A stretch of 64,000 nt of DNA from Lachancea kluyveri NRRL Y-12651 (Eukaryota; Ascomycota; Saccharomycetes; Saccharomycetales; Saccharomycetaceae), in contig CM000694.1 in the NCBI GenBank assembly GCA_000149225.2, forward strand, positions 1,923,623 to 1,987,622, in the 5' to 3' direction. The position numbers and the translations under genes were made by a program. This document shows, in pieces, positions 12,786 through 21,686 of this stretch. Numbering within the stretch: the stretch's first letter is position 1; every line of letters starts with the position of its first letter. The notes beneath the pieces were generated by a model. That model saw only the letters and a list, made by a program, of their open reading frames with translations, was not told the origin of the DNA and did not search any database.

Positions 12786-13053
12786 GTTATAAGGTGACAT
12801 AAAGAATGAGAAACAGTCATCTAAGTTAGTGGAAGCTGAAACGGAAGGATTGATAATGTAATAGGATAATGAACCAGAAACATATAAAAGGAAAGAGAAT
12901 ATATGAATAATTGTATATAGAGTTACCGACTCCTTTTCTGGATTCCTAGAAAGACGAGGAAAACTTCTAGTATAACCATATACCAATTATTATAGCCTTA
13001 ACCAAAAATGGAATCTCAACAATTGTCCCACTATTCACCCATTTCTCATGAGG

Positions 13054-13134
13054 AAGTATAACCGTATACCAATTATTATAGCCTTAACCAAAAATAGAAT
13101 CCCAACAATTGTCCCAATATTCACATATTTCTCA
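13054..13134 (+). mobile_element. Right-end remnant of an older Ty1-like LTR ('D')
   Basis: About 80 bp that matches only the right end of the same LTR family, ending TTCTCA at 13134 and starting right after the target duplication of LTR B. I see no left part beyond 12058. It is the oldest layer of the stack. Confidence 0.75.
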
Positions 13135-13246
13135 GTATCCCTACCACGTATGCCGGAAACATTCGAATAATTCAAAGGTATCTTGTATTTTTTTTTTTTG
13201 GATCTGAGCTCCACTGTAACCGCCAGAGCGTCTACAGGTTTCTAAA

Positions 13247-13280
13247 CGCACACGCACACGCACACGCACACACGCATACA
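13247..13280 (+). repeat. CACACG hexanucleotide microsatellite
   Basis: Roughly five tandem units of CACACG/CACACA. It lies between the LTR stack and tRNA-Ser, with no coding context. Confidence 0.85.
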
Positions 13281-13418
13281 CCGATGTTAAACCGAACTAT
13301 AAGAGAGCCCAATGAATACAGAAAATGGGTCAAAAAGGTCTACCTAGAGACTTGTCGTCTGGTTCTTCGTAGACGGTTTACGTTACCATCAATTTCTCAG
13401 CTTGCAAAAAGGAAATAA

Positions 13419-13526
13419 CGACAACTGCAGGATTCGAACCTGCGCGGGCAGAGCCCAAGAGATGGTTATAAGTCGAAACTCTAACGAGATTCTAATCTCA
13501 CGCCTTAACCACTCGGCCAAATTGCC
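13419..13526 (-). tRNA. tRNA-Ser (anticodon AGA) with a 26-nt intron
   Basis: 108 nt genomic, 82 nt mature, a class II tRNA with the serine variable arm TGGGCTCTGCCCG. Acceptor GGCAATT pairs with AGTTGTC with two G-T pairs. The A box is GGCCGAGTGGTTAAGG and the B box GGTTCGAATCC. The anticodon loop is TTAGAA plus A once an intron at 13489-13464, between positions 37 and 38, is removed. The anticodon stem then has a U-U pair at 27-43. A T5 terminator follows at about 13410-13406. S. cerevisiae tRNA-Ser(AGA) genes, as I recall, have no intron, while its CGA and GCU serine tRNAs do. Confidence 0.9.
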
Positions 13527-13881
13527 GTATTTCAAGAGTCCGGGCATCAGAAATACACCTAGTTTCATAGAAGCAAAGTTCTGCTCTTACGCCACACCGC
13601 ATTACATCCCTGTTTGGTAGTAGTTTTGAATTGTACTTCCATTCATTTTGTCACTGAAAGTTCCGTGAGCAGTGAACTAGGAGGACAATACTGAATTGTG
13701 GGCGTTAGATGCATACTTAACGACCATTACAGTGGATAGTAACGAATGTAAAGAATAGTTCAAAAAAAAAAAGAATACGGGAATAAATTTATTTTTTTCT
13801 GTTTTCTTTTCTTGCGTAAGTACATATATGCGTCATGAGAGAAGGGGGAGGGGGAGCCCAAGAAAATATATTGGCATACAG
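13527..13881. other. Intergenic tRNA-Ser to SEN34
   Basis: 355 bp with no gene seen. It has A/T runs near 13760-13800 and a G-rich patch at about 13840-13857. Confidence 0.6.
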
Positions 13882-14745
13882 TTAACCGAAACCTGCCCAT
13901 TCTACAGAAAAAAATGACACCTCGCACTCCTTGTCCAGCGGAGTTTCTTCTTGCAACATTTCGTCACGTACACCACCAACAACCCACAATTTCTTCACAC
14001 CTGTGCCAAGCCTACCTCCGCTAATTAGTGACATTAGGTCCAAAGGCTGGTTGTAATAATCCATTGCTGGTTGCACAGCCATATGAGAGTGATAACGTAA
14101 GGGATCACCCGGATATGCAATGAACTTACCGCCAAACCTGGCACCAGGAGACAGGAAATACTGCTGTTCCTTCAAAGCCTTGTAAACAAAATAATCTCCC
14201 ACGTTGCTATACTGCGAAAGTATCCGTTCTACGAGGCGTTTCTGTACAAGTTCATGGTCAAACAGCAACTGACGTTTTCCTTTTACCAGGGTAGATGCGT
14301 TGGGAGTATCAACGAATAGTGCTGCCTGAAGCAGGCGCTTATCTTCAGCCTTGACACGATTTGAAGTAACGCCGAAGCTTTCCAGTTTCTTAAGGTGCTG
14401 TTGCAACTTGTGCTCGTGCTGCAGATCGAATAACACATCTCGGTCCTGCTTCATCTGTAGCAGCTCTGCAGAGGTCATCTGCGCAACTGCACTGCGGAGT
14501 AGTTCGTTATCGCATGTAAAGTAGGCGTAGCCACTCACTACAAGCCACAGTGCCTCCTCTGCAATAAGCCTTAGAGGTACAGACAAAAACACGTTCTGTT
14601 GAGCGGCAGAGGGAAGGGTTCCGCTCAAAATTCCGACAATTCCTAGTTCCCTCAGTTTCTTTATGTCATGCAAATCAAAGACCAGCGGGACGGTGGTTCT
14701 ACCGTCCTGAGTAGAGACTACACTTATCGCTACTTTATCAATCAT
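13882..14745 (-). CDS. SEN34: tRNA-splicing endonuclease subunit Sen34
   Basis: The open frame runs back to a TTG at 14808; the first ATG, at 14745, gives 287 residues. S. cerevisiae Sen34 is about 275 and starts near PLVFD, so an even shorter start is possible. Sen34 is one of two catalytic subunits of the heterotetramer (Sen2, Sen15, Sen34, Sen54) and cuts the 3' splice site of intron-bearing pre-tRNAs. The conserved N-terminal block GILSGTLPSAAQQNVFLSVP is present. The C-terminal nuclease fold holds SPGARFGGKFIAYPGDPLRY, then His in YHSHM and Lys in KKLWVVGG, the expected active-site residues, ending SVEWAGFG. Its substrates include the two intron-bearing tRNAs in this window. Confidence 0.95.
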   Translation of the reverse strand: MIDKVAISVVSTQDGRTTVPLVFDLHDIKKLRELGIVGILSGTLPSAAQQNVFLSVPLRLIAEEALWLVVSGYAYFTCDNELLRSAVAQMTSAELLQMKQDRDVLFDLQHEHKLQQHLKKLESFGVTSNRVKAEDKRLLQAALFVDTPNASTLVKGKRQLLFDHELVQKRLVERILSQYSNVGDYFVYKALKEQQYFLSPGARFGGKFIAYPGDPLRYHSHMAVQPAMDYYNQPLDLMSLISGGRLGTGVKKLWVVGGVRDEMLQEETPLDKECEVSFFSVEWAGFG

Positions 14746-15231
14746 TACTATTATCTTTTCTGTCGTCAGGCCCGCACACAGCCTGCCAATTGCTCGAAAG
14801 GCAAACAACCAAGAAAGCTAGGTGCACCGTCTTTTTTTTTTTTTTCTTGTTTAGTCTTGTCTTGTCTCGAGATGCGCTTCGCTACCGTTTTCCTCCATTT
14901 TGCTCTAGTTCTTCGTAAGCGCCGTTTCCGTCGCTGCCGACACACAAGGAGAGCGTGGCTTAGCTGTGACCGGCTCTACGGCGCGCGCCTCGATTTAGCA
15001 GACGGTTTCCAGGGTAATCGTACATGACGCCACGGATGTTTGCAAGGGATACCAGATTCAAAGCTTTGGAAGGGAGCCTTTGCATTTCCATTTGCCGACA
15101 CTTGTATAAAGGAAACGGACCCTTTGGTTGCGGCCTTAAAATCTAAGCATCTAAAACCTGCTGTTTGCACCTCGTCCACTTTTTAGTTCCCTAGTTTCTT
15201 TTCTCACATCTGTTCTATTAAACGATTAGAT
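14746..15231. other. Divergent SEN34-PMC1 promoter region
   Basis: 486 bp. It includes a pyrimidine tract near 14831-14850, a GC-rich patch around 14970-14992, and two elements close to the Crz1 calcineurin-response core GNGGCKCA: GTGGCTTA at 14955-14962 and, on the minus strand, GAGGCGCG at 14991-14984. Each has one mismatch. Calcineurin control of PMC1 is known in S. cerevisiae; here it is inference. Confidence 0.4.
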
Positions 15232-18200
15232 ATGTCAAGTCCCGGCGATGACGATGGCAAAAAGCCTAAGCTGACTCAAGAGTCCTCGCAGGCCGTTTCC
15301 TTGGAACGGAATGCCTCCGCCGAAGATGTTACCGTTATTACAATGGCAGCAGATGCTACTGCCCCTAATGCTGATAGCGATGCCTCCACTGGCAGTATCA
15401 TTGCTACTACTTCGGATTACCCGTTAACCCCAGATCAGCTTTCTGAACTACACGACCCTAAATCTATTGTCGCTTTCAACAATTTGTTCGATAATAGCAG
15501 CGAAAACTTGTACAAGTACCTGAAGACCGACAAATTATCCGGTATCTCTATTTCCGATGAGAATATTCTTACAACTACAAGGTTTCAAATATACGGTAAC
15601 AACACATTGCCCGAACGTGAGCCCAAATCTTTTCTAATGCTAGCGTGGGAAGCTTTCCAGGACAAAACTATGATTTTGCTTACGGTCGCAGCAGTCATAT
15701 CCTTTGCTTTAGGGTTATATGAAACCTTGGGCCAACCACCGGAATATGATCCTGAGGGAAATGAGCTTACAAAAGTTGACTGGGTTGAAGGTGTAGCCAT
15801 TATGATCGCTGTTTTAGTTGTCGTGCTTGTCGGTGCGGCAAATGACTACCAAAAGGAACTACAATTTGCCAAGCTGAATAAAAAAAAAGAGGATCGTGAA
15901 GTTATTGTTATAAGAAATGGGGATGAACATCTAATATCTATCCATGATCTGCTTGTTGGTGATTTAATCAGTTTACAGACAGGCGATGTTGTTCCGGCGG
16001 ACTGTATTTTGGTCAAAGGCTCATGTGAGTGTGATGAATCTGCACTAACTGGTGAATCGGATACAATTAAAAAGGTCTCTCTGGATGTCGCTCTGAACAA
16101 GTATGACGAACTATCTTCCAATGACACAGGTATTGATATTGGTATTAGGAAAGGCTCTGAGAAGGTCCCAGACCCAATGTTGATATCTGGTTCTAAGCTG
16201 CTCTCAGGTCTTGGTAGAGCCATTGTCACTTCTGTCGGTGTCAATTCCGTTCATGGTAGAACCATGATGGCTTTGAAAGTAGAACCTGAAAGTACTCCAT
16301 TACAGGAAAGGTTGGGAAACCTGGCTGACAATATCTCGATTTACGGCTCTGTTGCGGCTTTGATTTTATTCGTCGTGTTATTCTGCAGGTTCTTATCCTA
16401 CTTGCCACCAGGAAAAGCCTATCACGATCTAACGCCTGCTCAGAAGGGTTCCAAGTTTATGAACATCTTTATCACTGCCGTCACCGTTATTGTCGTTGCA
16501 GTCCCCGAAGGGTTACCACTAGCCGTCACGCTTGCCCTAGCCTTTGCTACCACAAGAATGACAAAAGATGGTAACTTGGTTAGAGTATTGAGAGCTTGTG
16601 AGACTATGGGTTCTGCGACCGCTGTATGTTCCGATAAGACTGGTACTCTAACTGAAAACAGAATGACCGTGGTTAAGGGCTTTCTTGGTAATTCCCATTT
16701 CGACGACACTGTACATGCTGCTCATGAAGATTTGAACTCCAGCAGGGTGTTTGAGAAGGATTGTTCTAAGGATTTAAGGAAAGACGTTTTGATCAATATT
16801 GCTTTAAACTCCACTGCCTTCGAAAATAAGGAATACCAAGAAGAAGAAGAAGACGAAACTAATGAGAATCCATTCCACAAACCTCGGAAATCGCTATTTC
16901 CTTGGAGCAGGAACAACAAACGGAAGAGAACTACAGATGATTTAATTGAAAATGTAGCCAATGCTCCTCAAGAACCATTCATTGGCTCTAAGACTGAAAC
17001 TGCCATGTTGTCCCTAGCAAAGAAATCTTTAGGAATGACCAACTTGCACGGTTGTCGTGAAAATCCAGAGTCTTTGGGTGTTGAAGAAGTTGTTCAAGTC
17101 ATTCCATTCGAAAGTTCCCGCAAATGGGGCGGTATCATTGTGAAATATCCAGACGGTCTATACAGGTTTTACATCAAAGGTGCCGCTGAGCTAGTTTTTA
17201 AAAGATGCCACTCAAAGAGGCTATCTGACGGCAAGATAATCAAAGTCACATCCGAAGTCTATGATGAGAGTTACGAGGAAATCCAAAATCTTGCCTCAGG
17301 AGCTTTAAGAACGATTTCTCTGGCACACAGAGACTTCCCGGACTGCACGAGCTGGCCTCCTAAGGGTTTAGAAGATTCCACTGATTCTGGTATCGCATCC
17401 GCTGACTTACTGTTTGGCGAGGAATATCATGCTCTTTCTTCTGAGCAGCCCCAAATAACTCTGAATAACGACGATTCTAACGAAATGATTCTTGACGGTA
17501 TTATTGGTATTCAAGATCCATTGCGTAAGGGTGTCAAAGAGTCTGTAGAGCAATGCCAGAGAGCTGGTGTTACCGTCCGTATGGTTACTGGTGACAACAT
17601 TTTGACTGCTCGCTCCATTGCTAGAAACTGTAACATTTTGTCTGAAGATGAATACGAAGATAGTGAATGTGCCATGGAGGGTCCTCGTTTCCGTAAATTG
17701 TCGAATAAAGAACGCGTTCGTATACTGCCAAGGTTGAGAGTTTTGGCAAGATCGTCACCAGAAGACAAAAGGATTCTGGTTGAAACGTTGAAGAAAATGG
17801 GCGATGTCGTAGCTGTAACTGGTGATGGTACAAACGATGCACCTGCACTGAAGTTGGCAGATGTTGGGTTTTCTATGGGTATTGCTGGTACTGAAGTCGC
17901 TAGAGAAGCTTCTGATATAATTTTAATGACCGATGATTTTTCTGCGATTGTGAATGCCATTAAATGGGGTAGATGTGTTTCTACATCAATTAAGAAGTTT
18001 ATCCAGTTTCAGTTAACCGTCAACATCACTGCGGTCATTCTTACATTTGTCTCCGCAGTAGCTTCTTCTGATGAAACCTCCGTTTTGACTGCCGTGCAGT
18101 TGTTGTGGGTTAATTTGATTATGGACACTTTGGCCGCGCTGGCTCTTGCTACGGATAAGCCTGACGAGGGCATCTTGGATAGAAAACCAAAGGGTAGAAG

Positions 18201-19080
18201 TGCACCATTGATCGCTGTGTCTACTTGGAAAATGATTTTAGGTCAGTCTGCCTTACAACTGACTATTACTTTTATCCTTCATTTTGCCGGTGAAAAAATC
18301 TTTTTCCCAAATAAGGAACATGTTACTGCTCATGAAAAAGAACAGCTAAACGCTATGACCTTTAACACTTTTGTCTGGTTACAGTTTTTTAAATTGATTG
18401 TTACAAGAAAGTTAGATGAAGCTGATGGTATTTCCAACGTCAGGGATAGAATCACTGCCTCCAACTTGAACTTTTTCCAAGATTTATTTAGAAATTACTA
18501 TTTTTTGGCTATTATTGTTATTATTGGTGGTTTCCAGGTCTTGATCATGTTTGTCGGTGGTGCTGCATTCTCTGTAACAAAACAAACGGGTGCTATGTGG
18601 GCCACCGCAGTTATATGTGGTATTTTATCTCTACCAACTGGTATTTTGATCAGAATTTGTCCAGACGAATGGGCCTTGAAAATATTCCCAAGGAGACTCG
18701 CAAATGTCATCATATATGTATTAGGTTTTGAATTCTTAAGGCGTTCCAAAAAGAAGGAACAAGACGAGGAGTCTCTACTTGAAAGGGAAGAGGTTCACCT
18801 AGTTGGGTCGTCTGCCTTTGAAAGGGCTAAATGTGAAATGATAAACCATAAGGGACAGAAGGAAGGTGACTCGTACTTGAATCCAGTTACTATTTACAAG
18901 AAGTGGAGACACTCCCAATCTTCCATGGACACTAATGACTCCGATGAAGATCGCTCCTACATAGCGTCGTTAACCATGGTTCCAACTCTAGTTGGTGGTG
19001 CGGTTGGTGGATTTTCGCATATTTCGCCAAACAATGCCGGCGGTTCATCTCTCCCACCCAAAGCAGACAAGGCGAACTAA
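15232..19080 (+). CDS. PMC1: Vacuolar Ca2+-ATPase Pmc1 (P2B-type)
   Basis: 1,282 residues, about 110 more than S. cerevisiae Pmc1; the extra length is in the N- and C-terminal tails. It pumps cytosolic Ca2+ into the vacuole. Visible in order: the N-terminal regulatory tail; TGES near residue 273; the Ca2+-binding segment VPEGLPLAVTLALAF near 424; the phosphorylation site [14 protein letters not shown] with Asp468; MVTGDN near 784; TGDGTNDAPALKLADVGFS from 863; then the six C-terminal membrane segments with the second calcium-site block QLLWVNLIMDTLAALALAT. P2B pumps carry regulatory tails, and the long Ser-rich C terminus fits that. It keeps its S. cerevisiae neighbours COG7 and RPN14 to the right. 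SEN34, from the other duplicated region, sits to the left. Confidence 0.97.
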   Translation: MSSPGDDDGKKPKLTQESSQAVSLERNASAEDVTVITMAADATAPNADSDASTGSIIATTSDYPLTPDQLSELHDPKSIVAFNNLFDNSSENLYKYLKTDKLSGISISDENILTTTRFQIYGNNTLPEREPKSFLMLAWEAFQDKTMILLTVAAVISFALGLYETLGQPPEYDPEGNELTKVDWVEGVAIMIAVLVVVLVGAANDYQKELQFAKLNKKKEDREVIVIRNGDEHLISIHDLLVGDLISLQTGDVVPADCILVKGSCECDESALTGESDTIKKVSLDVALNKYDELSSNDTGIDIGIRKGSEKVPDPMLISGSKLLSGLGRAIVTSVGVNSVHGRTMMALKVEPESTPLQERLGNLADNISIYGSVAALILFVVLFCRFLSYLPPGKAYHDLTPAQKGSKFMNIFITAVTVIVVAVPEGLPLAVTLALAFATTRMTKDGNLVRVLRACETMGSATAVCSDKTGTLTENRMTVVKGFLGNSHFDDTVHAAHEDLNSSRVFEKDCSKDLRKDVLINIALNSTAFENKEYQEEEEDETNENPFHKPRKSLFPWSRNNKRKRTTDDLIENVANAPQEPFIGSKTETAMLSLAKKSLGMTNLHGCRENPESLGVEEVVQVIPFESSRKWGGIIVKYPDGLYRFYIKGAAELVFKRCHSKRLSDGKIIKVTSEVYDESYEEIQNLASGALRTISLAHRDFPDCTSWPPKGLEDSTDSGIASADLLFGEEYHALSSEQPQITLNNDDSNEMILDGIIGIQDPLRKGVKESVEQCQRAGVTVRMVTGDNILTARSIARNCNILSEDEYEDSECAMEGPRFRKLSNKERVRILPRLRVLARSSPEDKRILVETLKKMGDVVAVTGDGTNDAPALKLADVGFSMGIAGTEVAREASDIILMTDDFSAIVNAIKWGRCVSTSIKKFIQFQLTVNITAVILTFVSAVASSDETSVLTAVQLLWVNLIMDTLAALALATDKPDEGILDRKPKGRSAPLIAVSTWKMILGQSALQLTITFILHFAGEKIFFPNKEHVTAHEKEQLNAMTFNTFVWLQFFKLIVTRKLDEADGISNVRDRITASNLNFFQDLFRNYYFLAIIVIIGGFQVLIMFVGGAAFSVTKQTGAMWATAVICGILSLPTGILIRICPDEWALKIFPRRLANVIIYVLGFEFLRRSKKKEQDEESLLEREEVHLVGSSAFERAKCEMINHKGQKEGDSYLNPVTIYKKWRHSQSSMDTNDSDEDRSYIASLTMVPTLVGGAVGGFSHISPNNAGGSSLPPKADKAN

Positions 19081-19325
19081 AAGGAATGACATGCCTTTTT
19101 TTTTTCTTCTATTCTCTTCGGAAACATGCGGACGTTGATTTAAAGGAAATAAACTGGCTACGAAATGGAAAATGGGAAGCGTGTAATATTATAGCGGCTA
19201 TTATACGAAACTCAATTATTGCATATTTATTGCAGATGGGAAAAGACTGTAATTTACCAGAGACGATTACTTATTCGAGTTTACTGTACAATGTAATTAT
19301 GCTTATGTAACAATACATAATATAT

Positions 19326-20105
19326 TTAGAGCGCGAATTCTTCGTCAATATCTTTTTTTTCTAGATAGGATTCCGTTTCTTTCTTGATTTCATGGACAAA
19401 TTCACTGTAGACAGGATAGAACTTTGTTAAACCTTTGAAAACAGGTTTAAGTTTTGAGAAAAGATCAATCTTTTTCAGCAACTCACTATTTCTCTCATCC
19501 GGCTTTTCAGTTTCTGACGAGCTTTTCAAGCTGGAAACTATTGTGTCTTGAAGGGTTTTCAATGAAAGACTAAAGTCTGAGAGGGAAATGTTTTGCAAGT
19601 TGTCTTGAGTAGTCTTACCCTTACTTTCTATAGAGATGTCGATGATTCTTTTTAGATTTTCAAAATAATGTAGGACTTTCAAAAGACGGCCCTTAACTGT
19701 TTCCAAGTCACGGATCTTCTGCACGGTATCATCACTGTCCTTATACTTTACGTTTAGTTGGTCTAGTTGCTGTGTAATTTTATCAACGTCTTTTTCCAAT
19801 GCCTTAACAGAGCACCCCAAAGTTTCTAGATAGTATTCCAGTTTAGTAGTACCTGATATTGTCGAATCACTGGATCTATTTGTGTAAGTTAAGATTTCAG
19901 CAGGCTTCTGCAATTTCTGTATCGTAAACTCTAATTCTTTGGTCAGGTGAGTTGTGTAATAATCCAGACGTGAAAGCAAGGAAGAGGAAACAGATTGCAG
20001 TTCTCTCAATCGAAATTCTTTAGATGAAAGTAAAATGTCCAGATATGCCTGAGGAACGAATTCCTCATCAAAAAACATTTCTAAAATTTCATCATTAGAA
20101 GCCAT
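19326..20105 (-). CDS. COG7: Conserved oligomeric Golgi complex subunit Cog7
   Basis: 259 residues against 279 in S. cerevisiae. Cog7 is a lobe-B subunit of the COG tether for retrograde traffic within the Golgi. The N-terminal block MFFDEEFVPQAYLDILL is close to the known protein. The rest is mostly helical and coiled-coil with little sequence constraint (for example KLEYYLETLGCSVKALEKDVD). The assignment rests on that block, the size, and the conserved position between PMC1 and RPN14. It converges with PMC1 over a 245-bp gap. Confidence 0.88.
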   Translation of the reverse strand: MASNDEILEMFFDEEFVPQAYLDILLSSKEFRLRELQSVSSSLLSRLDYYTTHLTKELEFTIQKLQKPAEILTYTNRSSDSTISGTTKLEYYLETLGCSVKALEKDVDKITQQLDQLNVKYKDSDDTVQKIRDLETVKGRLLKVLHYFENLKRIIDISIESKGKTTQDNLQNISLSDFSLSLKTLQDTIVSSLKSSSETEKPDERNSELLKKIDLFSKLKPVFKGLTKFYPVYSEFVHEIKKETESYLEKKDIDEEFAL

Positions 20106-20236
20106 CTTACTGATTGTTTTACTGAAGTGGTGACTAAGGCAGAACGATTAACGAAGTAAGGTGGATATCATCAGCTAGATACAAATTGTCGAACAAGTCG
20201 TTAAATACGAATTTATTTTTTAATTCAATAAATTCA

Positions 20237-21472
20237 TCAGGCACAATAAGATGCTACGAAACCCCAATTCCCCACTGCGAAAACTTCCTTACTCCCAGAA
20301 GATGCTTTGTATTGTGCCACTTTATAATCGTTTGATACAAGGAAGGTAGGTTCTGTAACGTTGCCTGTTTCCCGATCAAGCTCGAATTCTGCGTTGGAAT
20401 CAACATTTGATGAGACGTAAAGCTTTCCCTCATGATGGTACACACTGTTGATTGGAGTCTGTTTGTTTAAGAATATGTGGTTTACTGATTTTTCTGGTCT
20501 TCTTAGATCCCATTGGGCTAGAGCGCCGTTTTCATAACCTGCATACACGTGGAATGGTAAGCCTGAGAATAAGAGTTTCGAATTAGATGCCAGGGTAGTA
20601 CAGGGAGAAAGGAATTCATTTGGAATAGAAAAATTTGAACTCTTAGAATAAATGTCGTGATGCATAATCACGCCTGAATCATGGCCCGCTAAAACTGTCT
20701 TTCCCGACGTGCCAAATTCTAAATCATTTTCCGGCTCGGTAGCTTCGGTTTCTCGGCTGCTCAAGAGAAGAATTGCGTTTACGCTGTCCTTCTTGTTTTC
20801 CCTTCTCGTAAAGGTATATATATTTTTACCGGAGCCACATTCCCATAACTTAACAGTACCATCTTTTGAACAAGATAGTATATTCCGTCCTCTTTCAATA
20901 ATCTCTGTACCCGTGATTATAGACTTGTGACCCATAATAGTTCTAGGATTAGACCCGTCTAGTGCAGACCATATTTTCAGCCTCATGTCCAGTGAGCTGC
21001 TTAACAAAACCTGTGAACTGGGGAAAAATTTCAAATCTGTGATCTCTGCGTCGTGGCCATCGAGAGATAGTTTCGTTTTTAGCGAAGAATCATGAAGTGT
21101 AATGGACCCCATGGTATCTCCGATTGCAAATTTGGCATCGTTTCCCTGTACTTTAGCGATGTCTAACGCGGTAATGTTACGGTCGCTTTGTAGTGAATAA
21201 TCATTCTTGATAACCTTGAATTTGTATTTTTTACCAGACAATTGAGCCATATAAAGTCCGTCCCCAATTTTGTTAAAATTGTTACCATCTCCGCTAACTT
21301 CAAATTTTATCGAATCACCATCTTTGGTTATATATACGGTGTAATCTTCAACTTCGTACACGGATGGCTCAACATTGATATAAAACTTTTCTTTCTCAGA
21401 GGTCCTTTCCTGCACTTCATAAATACAGTCAACGAAATCGGGCTGGATGTGGCAATTTTCAACTTCTGACAT
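20237..21472 (-). CDS. RPN14: Proteasome assembly chaperone Rpn14 (WD40)
   Basis: 411 residues against 417 in S. cerevisiae. Rpn14 helps assemble the 19S base by holding the ATPase Rpt6. It is a WD40 propeller; blades are marked by LDGHDAEITDLKFFPSS, MRLKIWSALDG, IMGHKSIITGTEIIERG and DGTVKLWECGSG, followed by weaker repeats such as ALAQWDLRRPEKS. The start at 21472 gives the short N-terminal lead typical of the family. It shares a 214-bp divergent promoter with RFA1. A minus-strand GGTGGCAGT at 21645-21637 resembles the Rpn4 element GGTGGCAAA with two mismatches, too weak to rely on. Confidence 0.95.
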   Translation of the reverse strand: MSEVENCHIQPDFVDCIYEVQERTSEKEKFYINVEPSVYEVEDYTVYITKDGDSIKFEVSGDGNNFNKIGDGLYMAQLSGKKYKFKVIKNDYSLQSDRNITALDIAKVQGNDAKFAIGDTMGSITLHDSSLKTKLSLDGHDAEITDLKFFPSSQVLLSSSLDMRLKIWSALDGSNPRTIMGHKSIITGTEIIERGRNILSCSKDGTVKLWECGSGKNIYTFTRRENKKDSVNAILLLSSRETEATEPENDLEFGTSGKTVLAGHDSGVIMHHDIYSKSSNFSIPNEFLSPCTTLASNSKLLFSGLPFHVYAGYENGALAQWDLRRPEKSVNHIFLNKQTPINSVYHHEGKLYVSSNVDSNAEFELDRETGNVTEPTFLVSNDYKVAQYKASSGSKEVFAVGNWGFVASYCA

Positions 21473-21619
21473 TGTCGTACTTGCGTTCCATTAAAAGAGT
21501 TTGAGAAGTCAGCAGTCTTAAACTCATTCTCTCAACAAGATTGAATTCATCCCAACGTTGTGTCTCTTGACACGAGAAACATGACGCGAGAAACGCTGCA
21601 AAACACGAAGGCGAAAAGG

Positions 21620-21625
21620 ACGCGT
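21620..21625. promoter_or_regulatory. MluI cell-cycle box (ACGCGT) upstream of RFA1
   Basis: Perfect ACGCGT, 62-67 bp before the RFA1 ATG. In S. cerevisiae, MBF binds this box in promoters of replication genes, including RFA1, for G1/S expression. CGCGAGAAACG, 37 bp to the left, resembles an SBF site. Confidence 0.65.
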
Positions 21626-21686
21626 TTCTCACTATCACTGCCACCATCCCCCAGTGCAACACAGCAGAAAAGGCCTCCACAAAAGA

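Larger units (their letters stand above)
12063..13048 (+). mobile_element. Ty1-like solo LTR 'B', interrupted by LTRs A and C
   Basis: Pieces 12063-12071, 12399-12463 and 12791-13048 together make a solo LTR of about 332 bp that begins TGTTGG and ends TTCTCA. The target duplication TGAGG stands on both sides (12058-12062 and 13049-13053). Two further LTRs are inserted in its left part, so B is older than both. As in Ty1, the right end of the LTR carries the first codons of the gag-like gene. No internal element region remains. It belongs to the same length group as the LTR at 33478. Confidence 0.9.

Noticed and set aside
21637-21645. Rpn4 (PACE)-like GGTGGCAGT upstream of RPN14
   Set aside because: Two mismatches at the A-rich end of the consensus; too weak to list as a site.
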